Below are positions 24,802 through 37,000 of a stretch of 64,000 bases of DNA, one piece after another. The translations under genes were made by a program, and so were the position numbers. Below the pieces are notes generated by a model that searched no databases, was not told the DNA's origin, and was given only the letters and a program-made list of their open reading frames with translations. The number at the start of each line of letters is the position of its first letter. Positions within the stretch are counted from its first letter, which is position 1. Source of the stretch: Pelodera strongyloides (lineage: Eukaryota; Nematoda; Chromadorea; Rhabditida; Rhabditidae); assembly GCA_036852015.1 (NCBI GenBank), contig JAANDG010000446.1, positions 59,026-123,025 on the forward strand. Reading direction: 5' to 3'.

Positions 24802-25710
24802 CTAGACGATCCCGCTTACTCACACAACTGTTTTCACTAAAAGTATAGAGGGTATATTGTATGACTCTACACAAATAGTCTCACTTATTGCCGTTGTTAG
24901 TTCATATCAGTCTAATGATTGCACCATATTTTAAAACTATTTACGTTTTATTGCACGATCAAGTACTTATATTTTCTCTTCGCTTACCGCAAGTTCTTTT
25001 ATTTGTTTCCTTGTATGGATTGCCGTCAATGTTAATCAGTAAAATGATTGAATGGCTCAACTGAAACTGCATGCTTTAAACGAACCAACAAAGAGAGTAG
25101 TCTTTCACTGTAGTTGCTAAGCGTGAGGCACAATATGTATCGTGTGGTTGATTTTACTTCACCTTTCTTCCGCGTGTTCAATTTTCTTATTTGTTTGTAT
25201 CCAAGTTTTTAGATGTTGCTAGCTAGTCAACCTCGCTCGTGTGCCATGTTTTTCACGCATTGCTTTCATGCTCTTGAATAAATATTTTCGTACTATTTTA
25301 CTCGTTTCTCTCGTTCTCCGGTACTAGTATACATCTAACACCTCACTGTTTCAAACACTATTTGAAACTGTAGCACTAAAACTATTTCTTACAGACTCCT
25401 CCCGATATACATACATATACATAAGTTATAGCGCACTCGCGACAAATGGCGGTCTTGCGTTGCGTGTTGTAGCCTGTAGCCTGCAATGTGCGTTTCCCAC
25501 ATGATCTTTTTTGGCAATAAAATTCACATGGTCTTGTTTCTCGTTTCATAAGTTCTGTGCCTTACTATCAATTCAGTATAGAAAATTCTCCTAAATGCTC
25601 CATTAAAATACTCTTCATATACACTTCTACTTATTCGGTTCATCGCATACTCTTGAACTATCTGTAATGTTCTTGTCTTATTTCATATTTGAATTCCTTT
25701 AAATGAGATT

Positions 25711-25722
25711 CTTGTTTTAGAT
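25711..25722 (+). promoter_or_regulatory. Probable spliced-leader trans-splice acceptor
   Basis: CTTGTTTTAG ends two bases before the ELMO gene's ATG, with no upstream exon in frame found. A 3' splice site this close to the start is typical of trans-spliced nematode mRNAs. An undetected upstream exon would be the alternative. Confidence 0.45.
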
Positions 25723-27786
25723 ATGTGGGACAATCTTCCGGCCGTGGTGCCCACATTCTACGACTTGGCCGTAAAATGCCTGGAAACAGGACGGGTGACA
25801 CTTCTCCGGTTATATTGCGTTGTTACCGGACATAGCTTATTTGCAATTGAGGTGCGTATTCTTTTTCTTGCCGATTGCAATATCACTTAGCCTTGTGCTT
25901 AACTTCTTTTCTTTTTTTATACTGTGTTTGTTTACTGTGCATTATTGAATGGCTCTAAGGGAATATGTTGTGTGATAGTTCTCTTTAGCATCCATTCGTT
26001 CAGTTATTAAATGAATCATGTTTTTATCTATCGCAAAGCTATATCTATTTAGAGAACCAAACCAATAGCCCCTGGCCGGAAGTATCGCAGATTGGAGATT
26101 GTGGTTCTTGATGTCTTAGAACGTTCAGAAGGCGGGTTCAGACAAGGATTGTTCCGATTCGACCCAAAGGTTGTCGCCCAGAAACTGGGACTTAATGTGA
26201 GTTTTTGTATAGTGATAGACTGGTGGCTTCTGAGGACCCACAAATGAGATCTTGTAGAACATTCTATTTCATCTCACGTATTTTTGCTTGATTTTGTTTT
26301 GCAAGAGGCCAACAACTTTGTTCGTCTAGTTGAAATGTGGGCTCACTGTTGAGTGCTTCCGTTGTCTGACTTGTAATATTTCCCCTTTTAGGTATCAACA
26401 GATCTGGTTGCCCTTACACAATTACAGGAGTCTAGATTAAAATATGATGAAATCATCGATCAGGTTAGTCGCTTCTTTGTGTGTCATGGTCTTTATTTAG
26501 ACCTCGCACAAATGCCGTTTAACTATTCATGAGGGAGAATAACATCCTTGGTACTACCGTTGAGGCTTTGTTTTGACACAAACTCTGAACAGCCTTATTT
26601 TGGCAACTGTGTATATGTTCAGGTAGATCTATTTTCCAAAAAGCCAGCGACGTTTGAAGATCCTGAATGCCTGCAATATTTCTTGACTGTTCTACAATTG
26701 TGTATAAGCGGCGCGGAGGAACAGACCTCTCTACTACATTGTGACTGGGAGTCTCTTGGCTTTCAGGTAGTTCTTTTATTCTTGCATTTAGCACGGTTGG
26801 TTGATGTAAACCCGGGAAAAATGAAAAACGAATAATTATGGTGAGCAGGAATAAGTACTAATCGTTGAGCAAACGCAAGTGCTGGATTCACGTTTTTGTT
26901 TACTAACAATGCGAATATGTGCCACGATGTTTTATACTTTTTTTTGCAGCGCAAGTCCAACCCGTGCAGTGATTTTCGCGCCCTCGGAAAACTGGGACTG
27001 ATGCAAATTGCATATTTTGCTCAGCATCAAGAGGTGAGAGTTTTATATGTCTAACTCCTTCATTCAATGCAGAAGCTTACTTGAGTTTCCTTCAACGTAA
27101 CAGTTGAATTGTCCATATTAAAACACTGAAACGTTATTTGCCAAGGGGTGTTAAAATATGAACTTTAATCACTTAACTTCTTCTGCGAACCTATATGTTG
27201 ACCAGAGATCCTAGCTCCGCACGAACAACCATTGTTTAATTTGTTTATGTATTTCATTTAGAAGCTTCTACCGGAATGGCCCGGTGATCTGCCCTGTGCT
27301 CTCACGCTGCTCAACGTCTGTGGTTTTGCAGTCTCATTACTTAGGAAAGGAGATCTGAGGCATCATTTTGACTCTTGTTGCGAGCATCCGACGCTTGAAG
27401 ACTTTCTGAAGGCAACAGGTGAGTACTTTAAAAGAACGAAATGTAATAACATCTAAACGTTTGCTTATCTCCCCCTGGCTTTTCTGTAATGTAATCTTGA
27501 ATAAAACCATCGTCGGTTCTCAGAACGTTGACCCAAAGTAATCTTATGAATGTGACACATGTCTTGGATTTTCCCATGACTTCCTTATGTAATACCGATG
27601 CATAATTTCTGCTGTTTAGCTCACCTGAGTGCTCTGACTGCCAAATATTGGATCGAAAAGACATCGAGAAATGTGATGCTGTTTGAAACGGACTTCAAGC
27701 TCCTGAAAGTTGCCGTTAGACGGTTTCTGACTTGTGAGAATATGTCCCTTATAGATGCGCATTTAGACCAAGTGCTTTCAGCTTGA
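25723..27786 (+). CDS. ELMO-domain (ELMOD1/2/3-like) protein
   Basis: ELMOD proteins are GTPase-activating proteins for Arf/Arl-type GTPases. Seven exons join cleanly: 25723-25851, 26053-26196, 26392-26463, 26623-26766, 26950-27033, 27262-27418 and 27620-27786 (TGA), giving 298 residues, the usual length for the family. The diagnostic core is CDWESLGFQRKSNPCSDFR, then ALGKLGLMQIAYFAQ (about residues 155-190), matching the ELMO consensus W..(I/L)GFQ...P.(T/S)DFR..G.LGL..(L/I).YF. The arginine of SDFR, near residue 173, corresponds to the proposed catalytic Arg. The glycine usual after GFQ is replaced by Arg. The N-terminal half is the helical region seen in ELMODs. It follows the membrane-protein gene on the same strand by about 0.9 kb, so an operon is possible but unproven. 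Confidence 0.88.
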
Positions 27787-28198
27787 ATTGCTTACCTCAC
27801 TTATTTAGTACTTCATATAGCATCACCTCCAATGTATAGCCCATTTGTACATATCGGTTTCGCATTATGTTCTTAGGCCTTGAGTATAACCGTCATGTTA
27901 GTCTCTCTTACTGCTCGATTTTGTCATTTTATAAACGTGTTTCCCTCCGTTTACATGAAACAGTTGTGATGTGATAGAATTCTATCCTCGGTGAAGGAAT
28001 ATGTGATTGTAGGCTTTAATTGAGCTGTATAATTAGATTTCTGTGCAAGCATACATGCATTTCTGAAGTTTCTTTTGTCTAGGGTCTATCTTATGAGTTA
28101 GTGTATGTTAGCTGAATCTCTTTCTCAGTTCGAGCAATAATTTATTGACGTCCCTGTTTTTGTGCCCCGGTTATGATTACATAAGAATTTTCTATTTC

Positions 28199-28204
28199 AA
28201 TAAA
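28199..28204 (+). terminator. Candidate poly(A) signal AATAAA for the ELMO gene
   Basis: AATAAA lies 413 bp after the ELMO stop codon in AT-rich flank. Closer variants may be used instead. Confidence 0.35.
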
Positions 28205-31054
28205 GAGTGAAAATTCGAAATGTTCCCATGTGGATTTAAATTACAGACAAAATATATTTGTATATGAGGCAATATTCGGTGAACAGTGAACACATAGTGA
28301 AAGTGATATTACTATTTTTCGCATGGAGATATGCCCTAGAAAACTTCATGGATAAATTTGTTTCGGTCAATAATTTCAAAAATGGAGTCGCTAACTTCAA
28401 ATATCGACACGAGATTGCTCGTCACTTTCTCCACAAAAGAATCAAATAGGCCAGCCATACGTAATATGGTCAGTAAGCTTGTCTCGATCATTTATTGGTA
28501 GGAAATGAGTGTCGGCTATGGCTAGATAGCCACAAACATTCGGATATCTCATTCCGTAACTGGTTCTGGTTTAGCAACGCCAGACTCGTGTAAGCATCGC
28601 CATCCGCTTCTTGTTGTGACTTAAGCTTGCCTATCCATCTCTATGCAATAAAAAAACGTGTTGCCCGGCTTGTGTGAGTTTTTTTTTTGAGAGTTGCTCA
28701 CTCTGTGGTTTGTAATTTTCCCAACAAGCTGAGTTCAAAAACATCCCATCATCTTAGGTAACTAAGGACGATGACGCTTTTGTACTTTGTTCCTTTTGAT
28801 GTGTTTTTATGTTATTCCATTGTTGCTTCCCTATCATTAAGTCTATCTCTTAGTAGAAAAGTTTTTCGTATCTTAACACCTACTTTTTTAATATTCTTCC
28901 CTCTTACTTCCATAGAATTTTCTTCAAAGTAGCTTTTGATTTTGAAAGAAGCTCACCGTTAAGGTTCTCATTCACTTTCATTTTCGTTTACACACCAAAC
29001 TGTGTTACGGAGCCTTACTTGCCCCTCCTTCGAGATATTGCGTATGTTCATTCACGCTGACCGTAGCCCAGTGACATGCTTTCTCCCGTCCTCGAAACTC
29101 CTAAATAGCGTGTGCGCCAGGCACTTTCTCTCTCGACCGTGTCGCCAGCGTCTCTATTTTCATGTCGTGGCGCGACCTCTCCCGTATGTGCCAGTGCGTC
29201 CTGGATTTCCGCATCTCCCGCGTTTCCGAAAGAGCGCGCTACGCGCTGAGGGCGCAGAGCGCGGCGCAACTTCGCGGGAGGCGCGCGCCGAATTTCAAGG
29301 TCTCCGCGCGAATGTTGGTCACCCACATTGAAAACCGCGCTTCACACAGATCCAGGGTTAGGAAGTGGGCGTTACGCAAGGATATGGGACGATTTCACCT
29401 GATGTGGAACCTTTGCACGATATGAGACCTTGGTGTATAGGTTTCATTGCCCTGAAGGCGTATCGTTTGAAACATTTTTCCATGTCATGCTTTTCTTCAA
29501 CAAATATGTCATAGTATAACTCGCAGTTCATGAAAAGCGAAATCCGACAACGCCTTTCTCTGTGATTGAAATCACAGAATGACTACTGTTGTTTTCACTT
29601 AACGAACAGCTAGCCTATGTAGAAAACAGACGAAAAATATAAATCAGTATACATAGTTAAGTTGCTCTACATTCGCATTTTCCAACTCTTAGGTGTTTTC
29701 AACGCAATAAACTTTAAATTGCTAGTTATCACGTGCTTCGTTATTAGAGAGAAATCTCTCGCGACCCTATTGTCTTTCTAAATTTTCACCATTTTTGTGT
29801 GTTTCTTCCCTTTTTCGTTTCTCACAAACGTTTCCATTGTAGCGTCCTTTTTTACAGTTTTTTTTTTGATGATTTAGAGGTAGTCTGGTGAAAATAACTC
29901 CGCTGAGAACTGCGAGTTTTCTATTTTGAAAATCTTCTAAGACGAAAAAAAAATTATTTCGTTCTTTTTGTGTTTCCACCATTTGCCACCAATTTGGTAA
30001 CAATAAAAACGAACGCGTTACGACTGGCTCGTGTTGCTTAAATTGTATATCTAAAACAGCTCCTCTTTTTGATGTTTTGTTGTTGCTGTAAATTTTCTTT
30101 CATTATACTCTCGTTTTGTGTTCGCAACTAGTTTTTTTTTTCACCGTCGTTTCCCCATGTACTCATTCTTGTCAAAAATGTGTAATGATTATCACGATTT
30201 CTTGATTGTTTTGTTGTCTACCTTCGACATTTTCATTGTTTTGTGTACTGTGTATTGTTTTGTGTATTGTGTGCTAGAAATGTACTTTAAAAATAATTTT
30301 TTTGAAAGATTCTAATTAGAATGATTCTTTCGCACTTCCATTTTGTTAAGAGAAGAGCTACGTTGAGATAGAACGAACATAGAGTAAAGTTCCGTAACAA
30401 CCCCTGCGGTATGCCAGTAAAGTGTGTCTACGTTTTTCTGAAGAGTTAAACATGCCAAAAGTTCATATAGCTAAAGGAACACACGTTTTTTTTTGTGCTG
30501 ACTTTCTTGTGGCCTATATTATATATAGTATCACGTGTTTATCGTTCTGTTAGTTGAAAACAGTTTTGGTTTCTAATGAATAGACAGCGATGTATTTTCA
30601 AAAATCTCTGCACATGCAAAAAGATCCTTGGGTAGCGTGCCCTTAGAAACTCCATGTTGACCTCTTATATTCTGGGTCATCTCACTCGTTCGTTTCAACC
30701 CATGCCGACAAAACTTGAACAGCATTTCTCCTTTTTCATTTCGTTCCCAATCTTATTATCCATTGATATTATTGACATTTGAAACGCAAAATTTTTACCT
30801 GTATGGTCAGGCTTTTTTGAAGTAAAGCAAGCACCTCTTCTTTATTTAACGTTGTAAGCACACTTCTTGCACAGGAAGCATTTCATTATCGCCTACGCTG
30901 CTCGCCGGAATTTACGTAACTGTTGGGAACCACTAGATCCAAAGTATCCGCTTGATTCTTGTTGTGACTACAGGTATCAAATCGAAACGCCACTTTTTCT
31001 CTTTTGTTTGCTTGTTGTTAGTGTATTGTTTGTTGTTGATGGCACTCTTTGCAG
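28205..31054. other. Intergenic region and probable 5' flank of the nuclear receptor gene
   Basis: No exon chain is supported. 29060-29345 is conspicuously GC-rich and CpG-rich (many GCGCG words) in an otherwise AT-rich flank, and could be a promoter or a foreign repeat. At 30880-30972 an open stretch ends in ACAG followed by gtatca; it is out of phase with the receptor's first coding exon and may be a 5' UTR exon. Confidence 0.4.
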
Positions 31055-34000
31055 ATGCTTGGGTCTTCGGGGACTCACCCCGATGTAACCGTGTCTGCAG
31101 CTGGGCACCTGCCACCTCCGGCTCTCGCAGACCTTCCTCGACCCGTACCGATTCAGCCTATTCCTTCGGCCATTAGGTTAGCTATTCATCAGCGAATAAC
31201 CAATTGTGAAATTGTTATCTGGCGCTAGATATTGGACTCGTAAAAGCGTCCTGTCCCCCACTGAAGTTTGGACATCCTAAATGCAGAAACATAAACTTTG
31301 AAAACAATTTTGTTGGCCAGTTTTGCGTTTGTTTATTGCTTGTTTCAGGTTCTCCGGTTCTCGCTTGAATCCATATCCAACCGCGGCAATTGCTTCCAAT
31401 GGAAGCCACCACCAATTGTCTCAAAGTCAAATGATAACAGCGGATCATTGGACATTGTACCATCTCTATCTCTCTCAGTTGAGACAACAACTTCCGGAAC
31501 TCAACCGACCACAGCAATTCCCACATATTGTTCCAATTGCTCAAATTAATAATGAGGTCATTAGAGCCGCCGCCAGACCTGCTAGGTACGTGTGTATATC
31601 GTAATTCATGTTGGATAATCAGTTTACGATTGGCTTGTCCGTTTTTCCGAATAAAAGGTACATTTGGTAGATGAGCAAGGACAATTCACAGAAACTAAAC
31701 TGAATATTTGCTTTTGTAGCATGGAAGTACCTGCTCCTGCCGTTTCACCCGAATCGAAGGAAGGCAGTGACAAGTGCTCGTGGACGTCCAGGTACCACAA
31801 TACCAACACGGAATCCAGTCAGGTATCCGCCCCATTAACGTTTTATTTAAGCAAAATACCAAACTATTTTAGCAAAATCTATCTGTGCTTGAGCTGACAA
31901 ACAATTACAATTTAATTCGCAGCTGCTTAAAAAGACACTTTGTCCCTGTTACATTTCGTAACGTAGATTTCATGTTGGTGGCTGGGTTCGCTTCAGTGTC
32001 TTTGAAGGTCTGCGTTAACCTCTTTAACCTGGTTGTCGTTCAAAGGACACAGAATAGTACAGAGGTAGCGGCAGAGACTATATGAGCGAATGTTTCAAAT
32101 TGAGCAGGCAGTTGACCCTCAAATTATGGTTTATTTCGTATTTAGCTAGGCACTAGGAGAGATTGCATGAAGTGGTCCAGATTGAGGTTTTTTGAAGAGG
32201 TCTAAAAATCAAGTCAAAATGTTCTGATGCTTACCATTAGAGGTATGTCTAGGAATTCATAACATGTGTTATTCTTTAGCCAGCCTCTGCTTCAACTCTA
32301 TCGTCACCAACGAACCCTTCATCTGGATCGCATTGGTCAGCAGAAGGTGTGCGCTAATGTTTCCTCATTTTTTCCGGATTTTATGCAAGTTAAACTTTAT
32401 TCGAACCTGACAGTCATACCTGTCATTCACTCAAGTTGGCTAACACTTGCAGTATTCAAGAGCATAGGAGTTCTATTCAATCATTCAATCTATCTTCAGG
32501 CACATGGCAAGATCAGACAGAAGTACCAGCTCAGAAGGATGATGGTCAGCTTTGTTCAATCTGCGGCGACAAATCCTCGGGACTTCACTACGGTATCTAT
32601 ACATGTGAAGGGTGAGTCTAAAAATACATGCAGCCCTGTTTCTAACGCCAGCGTGGAAGTGTAATCTACGCTACCATCATGTTCTTCTGTTAAATCCTCA
32701 CGTCGCTATATTTATATCATTTGTTATATCGTTGTGCGAAAGTAATCGCTTAGGAACTTGTCTAAACTGTCTAATTGTCCGTTTTGCTAGTAGTTCCGAC
32801 ATTTTTGAAGCTTGTTCTGGATTCTACAAGGTACACAAATTTCCAAAAGATCCGAATCAGCGTGGTCTCCAATTAATGGGTGCCGGTGTAAAATCTACCA
32901 ATGAATTGAAATTCCGGGTATTCTAACTTTCATCTACCCGATAATCTCTCGAAGTGCTGAAAATTAGAAAACTCAACTATCGTGAACTGTGTCAGTACAA
33001 ATACGGAATTATCGACTTTTGATCGAAGCATGCATCCTTGTATTTAGACCTTTGTTGTTTCCATCATGTTTCAACTGCTTTTTCCTGCGAACGCTTTCAC
33101 TTTCCCTACTTTCGTTCGGCGCGTCGTGGTTGTCACTCAGCGCACCCTCTACTCACTTTCTCTTTCTATACTGCATCCGCGATTTCGTTTTCTCGTGCAG
33201 CGTGGCCGATTTCGCCTGAGCCCGTGAGTGGTTCATGGTCACTCGGTGAAGGTCTGCCCTGGGATAAGCGATCCCTGCTGGTCACTCACTAGTTCTCTCT
33301 CCCAGTCTCGCTTAGTGGGTGCATGTCTCTGCCCATCCCAAACCCTATAGAAATGGATCATATATTGGGATGGCGGGCGGCACCTGGTTACGCAAGCACA
33401 CAACTGACCCATATTCCCACATACATCTCACAACACAGAGACAGATCGAACTGCGAATCAAAACTGAGATCATTTTCGGAGCACATCTTGAAACTTTAAG
33501 TGTAGATCCGATTTGGTGATATTGTAGGGAAGAATTTCAGTGAGAGCTACTGATTGTGAAAAGGCAAAAATGGGGAAATATCCAATAGAAGGTTTCCAGT
33601 AGTGTTTGTTAGACAACATTATAGGCAGCCCAAGAATGCATAGTTGTGGCGGAACTCCTAACGTTTTTGTTATGCAACACACGTGGTTAAATTAAGCGAT
33701 GCATTTACTTTCCCACCCTAGGTGCGTGTGCTTTTCGTTGTGTGTTTTGATTGTGTTAGAATGGCGCTGCCGAACTAACTTGTTAGTCGTTGTGGGAACA
33801 ACCGCTGCCCCTGAAAAGTTCATTTGACAACCTTCGAAAAAAACACTTTTGTGCGTGCAATTTGCCGGCACCAGGCAGTACCTGGGTGCCGCGCGCGACC
33901 CACAACTAGGGCGCCTACCTCTGCTGCCCTACTGCGCCCAGCGCGCAGCGCCACCCCGCTCCACTTTATATCAAAGCGCACTTTGGCAGATGTTGCTAAA

Positions 34001-37000
34001 TTGTTTATTTCACTCTTTTTTAACCCTTCCATTGCAGGTTTGCATTGCAACATGAGTCCTAGTATTGCCAAAGGCAGTTTCTTGCATAGTTTTGAATAGA
34101 AAGACTCTTGTTGGATGTCAGTGCCCAAAAGGAGTGGCGGATATGCTTATTTTTTTAAAGTTTTGTCTGCTTCGAGGATGATTTTTGCTTTTTCCTTTCT
34201 GTAAAGATTGAGCACACGTATACACTTTTTTTCGGTACTATACACTTTCAGCATTAGTATAATATTTCGCTTTTTAGTTGTAATGAGTAGCGCAAGCCGT
34301 GTAATTAGGTTTTCATGCGGTCAGCTCCAGTAGTAATTTGCTGCCAATTAGCATTTCACTATAGCAAAACAAATTCAAAAAGTAATTCAAATTTTGCTAA
34401 AGACCTATACACCACTTTCTTACTTTTTTCCTACTACATTTATTTTTGAAAAATCTTCGGTAATTCGCTTGAATTTAATTGAAAATTGTATGCAAATTTC
34501 ACTGTCCTTCTTTTTCATTTTCCTCTTTACAGAGCGCTTTTTTATCAAAATTGTCTGTGTTTCCTCCTTTGTTGTGCTGATGTCCCTACAAGGTCGTTGA
34601 CCGCTAAAGTTTTTTTCTCTTTACAATTTTTTCCTTTTTTTTCTCAGTTGGGCAGTTGCTCCCATCTTCATTTATGCTGGACTCACTTACTGAAAAAAGC
34701 AAAGAGCAGTTTTTAAGTCTCTATATGGTTTGAATAAGATATGCAGGATCATCCATTCGGGCTGGCATCATTATTTCAGTTTAGTTGCCATATTATACCG
34801 ATACATTATTGCCTCTGAACACAGTAAGCGCGTACCTCCTTTAATGAGATGGAATCAGATGAAATCAAGCCTTTAAAAAACCTCTGATGATGACATTCCA
34901 AATATTTTCCGTCGTTCTTTTTCACTGCGCACATTTTGACGGGCTGAAGGACAAATGCAAAAAGGTTTGCAGGTTCTCAGAGGTCACTACAGTTTCAGTC
35001 TCCATTGGTCACTTAACCGGAACAAAATGCCTTAAGCTTAGTTACAGCGCTCGTTTAAACGCTCCTTTACCAATATTATAAATGGTGAATGGTGCAGCTA
35101 TCTTTTCTCATTTAATTCAGTCATTCTGTAAGTACAGACAATGTTAACATAAAATTAATGTTAAAATCCTTTTTTGCGCTTGACCGCCTCGCTGTAATGT
35201 TATCATTATCATACAAAACATCTCGAGCGGCAGAAACTCATATGATTTGCCCTGAGTCACTGAACTTAATTTTATACAGTTTTTGAGGAATGCGGCTTAG
35301 TTGGCTGAGATTTATAAGTATCATCCCATCGCAGTTTACAAATCCGCCCCGCCTTCTTGGTTTCTCCAAAGTAATTTTTAAATAATATTACTTTTTATCG
35401 AAAATAAAGCGAAGAGCATTTTTTGATAGCTAACAACTGACCTCCTAGGTAAAAAAACATGATGTCCTTGAGAAATTTGGGTAGGTTTTCTGCTTGCCAA
35501 AATGATGCAGAAAAGATCGATTTTAACAGAGATTGCCTTCTCCATTACCATTTGCTATCTGTTTGGAAATTTTTCATTTTACTCACATTGCTCGCGCAAC
35601 TGCTTTGATTCCCGTGAAGCCGTCCTCATGTAGCTTTTATTTTTCTATTTCCCCTTTCTGTTGTAAGTGTGAAGAACGGGAACGACTGGAGTTAAGGAAA
35701 GTCGCTCTTTAACACACCGAGTTTAAAGTATGCATGTATGGGCTCGTTTTCCGACTTCCGTATCTACCGTGTGAGGCCTATCGCTCCAGCTTCGCGGAGA
35801 TGCCGTCTTATACAGACAAAATTCCTAGTGATTTAGAAAAATTGAGAACCGCATACTTATCTGTCCAGTAGCTGTCCATTAGGCTAAAATCACATTGATA
35901 TAGTCGTTTGTCCTGCATCATTGTTGTTATATGATTGCTTCTAGTCATTATTCGTTATTTGATGGCGTCAGTCGTTCAAGAGTTTGTCCTTGAATCACAT
36001 CTGCCACTGTGCCTCCATTTGAAGACCGTTTTGCGATGCAGTGCCATTAGCACTGCAGGCCCCATTTTACTATTTCATTCGCGCAATGTCACACCAAACA
36101 GCTGTCCTTATGTTACAAATCATTACTCCAATCGTTTTGGGAAAGAATGATTGAAACTGCTCTGAACCCAGATCGTATCCACGATTGGTGTTGATTTTCT
36201 ACTCCGTCACTATGTAGACAAACTTTCTTCTTCATTGTAAGTTGTTTATTTTTGTTGCTTCAGTATTGTTCCATTCACTTTTATTCATTTTCGTTCTTTT
36301 CAGTTGCAAAGGCTTCTTCAAACGCACGGTACAAAACAAGAGGGTCTACAATTGTGTATCGGGCAGTGCTGATTGTCCTATCACAAAAGGTAACAAACCT
36401 TGAACTGTTTTAATAGAATTTATGTGTTTAATTCACATAGTGTTTTAAAATTAATTCATGTCTTCATGCGTTTTATTTAGAACAAAGAAATCGTTGTCAG
36501 CATTGCCGATTTCAAAAGTGCCTGAAGCAGGGAATGGTACTCGAAGGTGCGTGTTTCCCTATGTTTACATGACTCCTAATTAATAATTATTTCTGCGCAA
36601 TTGTTTGAATTAACTGGCGTGTTTCGTTACATACGGGGTGATTTTAGAGGGAGAACCGCGGCCCTTCGTTGCCTAGGATGCGAGGCCACGTACTAATGAA
36701 AAGTAGTCGGCGAAAATGAAAATATTTTTTGTTGTTCTCATATATTCATATTCTTGCTACTTCAGCTGTGCGAGAAGACCGTATGCCTGGTGGCCGTAAC
36801 GGCTCAGCTATCTACAGCATCTATAAGGTATCTTATTTTAGCTATTTTTTAAAGCGAAATGCTAGCCCCTTTGGAAAATTTGCATATGATATCCTATGTA
36901 TCCTATGCTAATTCCACGGCAAGCGTACAAAATTTGCATAGGATACATAGGATTTGCTTATCATATGCAAATTTTCCAAAGAGGCTAGCATTTCGCTTTA

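Noticed and set aside
28258..28449. 63-codon ORF after the ELMO gene
   Set aside because: It is short, with no motif, and lies just beyond a likely poly(A) signal; not distinguishable from chance.
29002..29425. Overlapping ORFs of 87-109 codons on both strands
   Set aside because: They arise from high GC in this block (few stops). There is no family motif or splice context.
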